Source: UBA5070 sp039798065
GTDB lineage: Bacteria > Fibrobacterota > Fibrobacteria > UBA5070
DNA length: 7,980 nucleotides
Reading direction: 5' to 3'
NCBI GenBank assembly: GCA_039798065.1
Contig: JBDKGS010000210.1
Location: 1 to 7,980, forward strand
Both the position numbers and the translations under genes were made by a program. Positions 5,366 through 7,980 of this stretch are shown here, one piece after another. Below the pieces are notes generated by a model that ran no database searches, was not told the origin of the DNA, and was given only the letters and a program-made list of their open reading frames with translations. The first letter of the stretch is position 1. Every line of letters begins with the position of its first letter.

Positions 5366-5770
5366 ATGAGGATGACATCGGCTCTCGGGCTTCTCCCGAT
5401 CATGACCTTCCTGGGGTGCGCCGGTTCGGCGCCGCGCATGGGAATCGATGGCGCAGCCAACATGGATGCCTTGGCTAGAAGCATCGCTCTCGACTACCGG
5501 GACAACTGCTACGAGCCGGTGCTCAAGCGGCACGTGCCCGATGCGATGTGCCAGTTCGATCTGTTCGACAAAGCCGAACGGCAATGGGGCACGACGTTCG
5601 GACCCAACGAACTCAAGTCTTCTGCGAACAAATTGCTGGGCATGAAGATCGAAACGGAATTGGGCAAGCTGCTGGTCTACGACGCGCCGGCGCAGCGCTA
5701 CGTGTCGTCGAACACGAAATCCCGATTCGAGCTCATCGCCGCCTTGAAGGACAAGTACCGGATCCGGTGA
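5366..5770 (+). CDS. Small putative lipoprotein of unknown family
   Basis: I do not recognise the family. From ATG 5366 the product has 134 residues. It opens with MRMTSALGLLPIMTFLGCAGS, a short basic start and hydrophobic core ending in a lipobox-like FLGC, so it is probably lipidated on the cysteine and anchored facing the periplasm. The lipobox is imperfect (Phe at -3, Leu at -2). The mature part is mixed charged and probably mostly helical, with two further cysteines (DNCYEP and AMCQFD) about 16 residues apart that could form a disulfide, perhaps a substrate of a DsbA-type enzyme. A TTG at 5339 and an ATG at 5372 are alternative starts; none has a clear ribosome binding site, and 5366 gives the best signal peptide. 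The stop is 2 nt before the next gene's ATG, implying one operon with the membrane-anchored Cas4-like protein. Confidence 0.7.
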   Translation: MRMTSALGLLPIMTFLGCAGSAPRMGIDGAANMDALARSIALDYRDNCYEPVLKRHVPDAMCQFDLFDKAERQWGTTFGPNELKSSANKLLGMKIETELGKLLVYDAPAQRYVSSNTKSRFELIAALKDKYRIR

Positions 5771-5772
5771 AC

Positions 5773-7737
5773 ATGGCAAATCCCGCAATCCTCCAGAATC
5801 TGGTCTACTACCTCCTTCAGTTCGTGACCTTTTTGGGGACGGCGGGTTGGACCTTGTACTGGCTGACCATGCGGATCCCGATGGCCGATTGGCGCTTCTT
5901 GGCCGTTGGGCTGCTTTTGGCGTCGGTGCTGGGATGGTGGCCGTGGATCGCGTTGGGCGCGGCAGCAGCCTTGTCAATTTCTGTCGGGCTTTTCGCAGGT
6001 GATCTCGATGCGGAATCGAAGATCCAGGTGATCCAGGAAATCGCCATTTTCTGGGCGTTGGGTCTCGGGTGGGGCGTGCTCGCTCGGCGTTGGCTCGCAC
6101 CACCGCCAAAGGCTCCCGTACGCCACTCCTCCCATTTGCCACCTCCTCCACCTCCGGTTCAGGCGGCTCCGGTTCGCCAGGCCGAGGCCGAGGCATTCCG
6201 TTCCAAAAAGTTGATGGCCGGATCGTTCGAAGAAACGACCCGTGAGCCGTTCCGAGTCGAGGCTGCTCCGGCACCGTCTCCCGTCGCCAATCCGCCAGCC
6301 CCAAAACCCGAAGGCGGTTTTTTTCCGGTATTCAAAAACGTACCCGAGCCTTCGAACACTCCTGCGCCAACATCCGCCCAAGCGGCTCCGGTACCTGCAA
6401 CACCTGGCCCACTTCCCAGACCCGTCCTTCCGCCGCCGCCCGCTTACCAGGGCGATGAATCGGTCTACATCCCCAGCCTTCCGGGGCTACCGGGCAAGGA
6501 TTCCGATCACGTTTTCCTGGATACGGTCACCCATCCAGGTTCCGACGCGCCGGGGCTTTCGCGTCATCTCGCCGATGCGTTCAGCAGCCCAGGCCCCATC
6601 GCCGCACTGCCGGCTGGCGCACAAACTCTCGAGATCCGACTGGACCAGATGCCGCCGCGACCGCCCGTCCTCGAAGAGCCGTCCGTAGCGCCTGCCGAGG
6701 ATTTCCCCACCATGGAGTTGCCCGTCAACAGCTTGATGCGCACCCCCCCAAGGCCTTCGCACAACCCCAACTCGTCGTTCCATCTGCCCATCTCCAGCAG
6801 CGGACCCGATGGCTCTGCGGGCGATCCGTCGGAATCCGACGGACAGACCTTGCGTCGCTCCTCCAGCTTCATGCGCCCCGAAACCTATCCGGGCACCGCC
6901 TACGAACACCTGCTCGAGTGGTACAACCAGTTTTCCTGGTCGCCTTGGAATGCCGAAGAGCTGGAAAAACACTACTACCGCCCAGGTATTCGCGTGAGTT
7001 GGGAAAGCCTTGCGCTTGCCGATCTCGCCAAAGCCTGGAAAGTATGGCACGCCGGGCCGGTGCAGGCTCCGGTCCATCCCGGACAGGTGACCCTAGGGGC
7101 GTTGGAAGGTTTTCTGCGCTGCGAAATGCTGGGTGTGCTCCGCCACCAAGGTTTCCCCGACCTCCATTTACTCAGCGCCTCCACCGCCGGAGACATCTGG
7201 GTGCCTGTCTACCAGGAGGTGCGTGGGCGCCAGCGCGGTGGGGAAGCGGTGATCCACGATGTCGCCAAAGGCGAACCTGCCTCCGACGCCAAGGGGTTGT
7301 TGATGGGTCGCCCCGACCGGCTTGCCGAAATCCGTCAAGAGTGCGACGTGGTGAGTCTGGTCACGCCATTTTCTGTCGGGGAAAGCCTGAATTGGACGGG
7401 CGTGTACGCGGTGGCTCAATTCCGCGTCGCCGAGACCATGGGCTGGTCGCTCAGCGGTGTGCCGGTGGTGGTGAATCTTCCACTTCCCATCTGGGACGAA
7501 CGTAAACTGTGCCGTGTCGTGGTGGTCGACGACGTGGTGACCGAACAACGTCGACTGGATGTGGCGCTGGAGCGCTTCAACAGGGTCTTGTCGGGCTTGG
7601 TTGCGCCCAAAGCCCAGACCCAGTCGAGTGTTTGCAGCGGCTGCGGCTGGAGACACGCCTGTGCAAGCTACGCCGGTGGCCGACCGCGGCTGGATCTTTC
7701 CAAGCCGCCTCAGCAACTTGCGGCGGCGTTGAAGTGA
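5773..7737 (+). CDS. Membrane-anchored proline-rich protein with a C-terminal Cas4-like, probably degenerate PD-(D/E)XK domain
   Basis: The 654-residue protein has three parts. (a) Residues 1-108: three or four membrane segments (about 9-32, 42-75, 88-104) ending in ARRW, with no signal peptide. (b) About 109-370: a disordered Pro/Ala/Ser-rich linker, including PPPPPP near 130. (c) About 376-640: a globular domain starting TAYEHLLEWYNQFSW. In (c) I see the order of elements of Cas4/RecB-type nucleases: GALEGFLRCEMLGVLR with C450, GRPDR at 512-516 (motif II Asp, D515), a QxxxAE helix with Q549, and a terminal CSGCGWRHAC with C621, C624 and C630. C450 plus CxxCx5C is the Cas4/AddB-like 4Fe-4S pattern. 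Where the ExK motif should be, the sequence reads VVSLVTP (S528, V530), so the catalytic Glu and Lys seem lost. ATG 5773 is chosen for its membrane segment and GGTGA upstream; the frame is open to 5548, overlapping the lipoprotein gene. The stop overlaps the next gene as GTGA. Fold call is by motif reading only. Confidence 0.65.
   Translation: MANPAILQNLVYYLLQFVTFLGTAGWTLYWLTMRIPMADWRFLAVGLLLASVLGWWPWIALGAAAALSISVGLFAGDLDAESKIQVIQEIAIFWALGLGWGVLARRWLAPPPKAPVRHSSHLPPPPPPVQAAPVRQAEAEAFRSKKLMAGSFEETTREPFRVEAAPAPSPVANPPAPKPEGGFFPVFKNVPEPSNTPAPTSAQAAPVPATPGPLPRPVLPPPPAYQGDESVYIPSLPGLPGKDSDHVFLDTVTHPGSDAPGLSRHLADAFSSPGPIAALPAGAQTLEIRLDQMPPRPPVLEEPSVAPAEDFPTMELPVNSLMRTPPRPSHNPNSSFHLPISSSGPDGSAGDPSESDGQTLRRSSSFMRPETYPGTAYEHLLEWYNQFSWSPWNAEELEKHYYRPGIRVSWESLALADLAKAWKVWHAGPVQAPVHPGQVTLGALEGFLRCEMLGVLRHQGFPDLHLLSASTAGDIWVPVYQEVRGRQRGGEAVIHDVAKGEPASDAKGLLMGRPDRLAEIRQECDVVSLVTPFSVGESLNWTGVYAVAQFRVAETMGWSLSGVPVVVNLPLPIWDERKLCRVVVVDDVVTEQRRLDVALERFNRVLSGLVAPKAQTQSSVCSGCGWRHACASYAGGRPRLDLSKPPQQLAAALK
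6097..6885 (+). other. Proline-rich disordered linker inside the membrane-anchored protein
   Basis: About 260 codons encode a low-complexity stretch dominated by Pro, Ala and Ser, with several PPPP or PPPPPP runs and short acidic pieces. It separates the membrane segments from the Cas4-like domain and would hold that domain well away from the membrane. No tandem repeat unit is evident. Codon use stays in frame, with C/G-rich third positions, so this is true coding sequence rather than a frameshifted region. Confidence 0.6.
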
Positions 7738-7980
7738 TCGGGCTTTCGCAGTCGCCGCTTTCCGACGACCCCATGCGCTATCTGGACGACGGATCGATCG
7801 AAAGCCTCTACCACCGGTTGCTCCCCAGCTGCGACCGCGTGTTGTTGGAAATGGCCAGGCTGCTGCAGCGCGCCGCCGAAAACCGGGTGCCGGCGGTGCA
7901 GGTGAAAGGACGCGTCAAGCGGTTGCCCAGCCTTCTGGAAAAGCTCCATCGCAAATTCTCGCCCACCGACATGTTGGAGC
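7734..7980 (+). CDS. RelA/SpoT-type (p)ppGpp synthetase domain protein, 3'-truncated by the window edge
   Basis: Enzymes of this fold transfer pyrophosphate from ATP to GDP or GTP to make the alarmone (p)ppGpp. The visible 82 residues start at GTG 7734, overlapping the previous stop as GTGA, a coupled start; ATG 7773 is an alternative. A helical stretch with YHRLLPSCDRVLLEMARLL leads into VKGRVKRLPSLLEKLHRK (about residues 61-78), the characteristic G-R-x-K-x3-S-x3-K-x2-RK block that binds ATP in RelA, Rel and small alarmone synthetases, followed by a hydrophobic DMLE just where the D-x-x-G-x-R strand should come. Only about 60 residues precede this block, with no room for an HD hydrolase domain. 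This points to a small alarmone synthetase, or a toxSAS-like relative, rather than long RelA. The catalytic residues and the C-terminus lie beyond the window. Confidence 0.7.
   Translation, partial: MIGLSQSPLSDDPMRYLDDGSIESLYHRLLPSCDRVLLEMARLLQRAAENRVPAVQVKGRVKRLPSLLEKLHRKFSPTDMLE

Noticed and set aside
4225..5484. 419-codon minus-strand open frame opposite the YoaK-like gene
   Set aside because: It is antisense to a well-supported membrane protein, shows no family motif, and its His/Gln/Glu-rich content is the usual shadow of a GC-rich gene.
5348..6304. 318-codon minus-strand open frame opposite the lipoprotein and membrane-protein genes
   Set aside because: It spans two opposing genes with coherent signal peptide and membrane segments and has only Arg/Pro-rich low-complexity sequence itself.
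5773..7737. Reading the Cas4-like domain as part of a CRISPR system
   Set aside because: There is no CRISPR array, no other cas gene, and the domain is membrane-tethered with an apparently lost ExK motif.

Overview
The window looks like chromosomal DNA of a GC-rich, free-living Gram-negative bacterium. A secreted beta-barrel-like protein with a C-terminal tyrosine, a lipoprotein and a periplasmic CPYC thiol-disulfide protein all imply an outer membrane and a periplasm. The lineage cannot be fixed from the sequence; the style of the envelope proteins would fit a Fibrobacterota- or Myxococcota-like group, but this is a guess.

Layout. (1) 1-519: the 3' three quarters of tsaB, a core gene for tRNA t6A modification, cut by the window start. 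(2) 607-2168: a HipA-type kinase toxin followed by a HipB-type HTH antitoxin in toxin-first order with an ATGA overlap, preceded by an AT-rich promoter/operator region with interleaved inverted repeats. (3) 2232-2312: a second, diverged copy of the last 20 or so codons of tsaB, still in frame and ending in TAG, followed by two GC-rich hairpins. The hip module therefore sits between two copies of the tsaB 3' end, the pattern expected of a segment acquired by recombination at the end of a core gene. (4) 2394-4197, minus strand: an outer-membrane beta-barrel-like protein and a DsbA-like protein, separated by a 370-bp gene-free stretch with three strong hairpins. (5) 4402-7980, plus strand: a YoaK/DUF1275-type membrane protein, then a tightly packed trio: a small lipoprotein of unknown family, a membrane-anchored proline-rich protein whose C-terminus resembles a Cas4-type PD-(D/E)XK fold with four candidate Fe-S cysteines but no visible ExK motif, and the start of a RelA/SpoT-type alarmone synthetase that runs off the window.

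How the parts may work together. The hip pair is a self-contained growth-arrest module, probably autoregulated through the upstream dyads. The lipoprotein, Cas4-like and synthetase genes are joined by a 2-nt gap and a GTGA overlap, so they are probably co-translated. A membrane-tethered, possibly inactive nuclease-fold protein coupled to a (p)ppGpp-type synthetase is the most unusual arrangement here and could be an undescribed envelope-linked signalling unit; that function is inference. The second main discovery candidate is the tsaB tail duplication bracketing hipAB.
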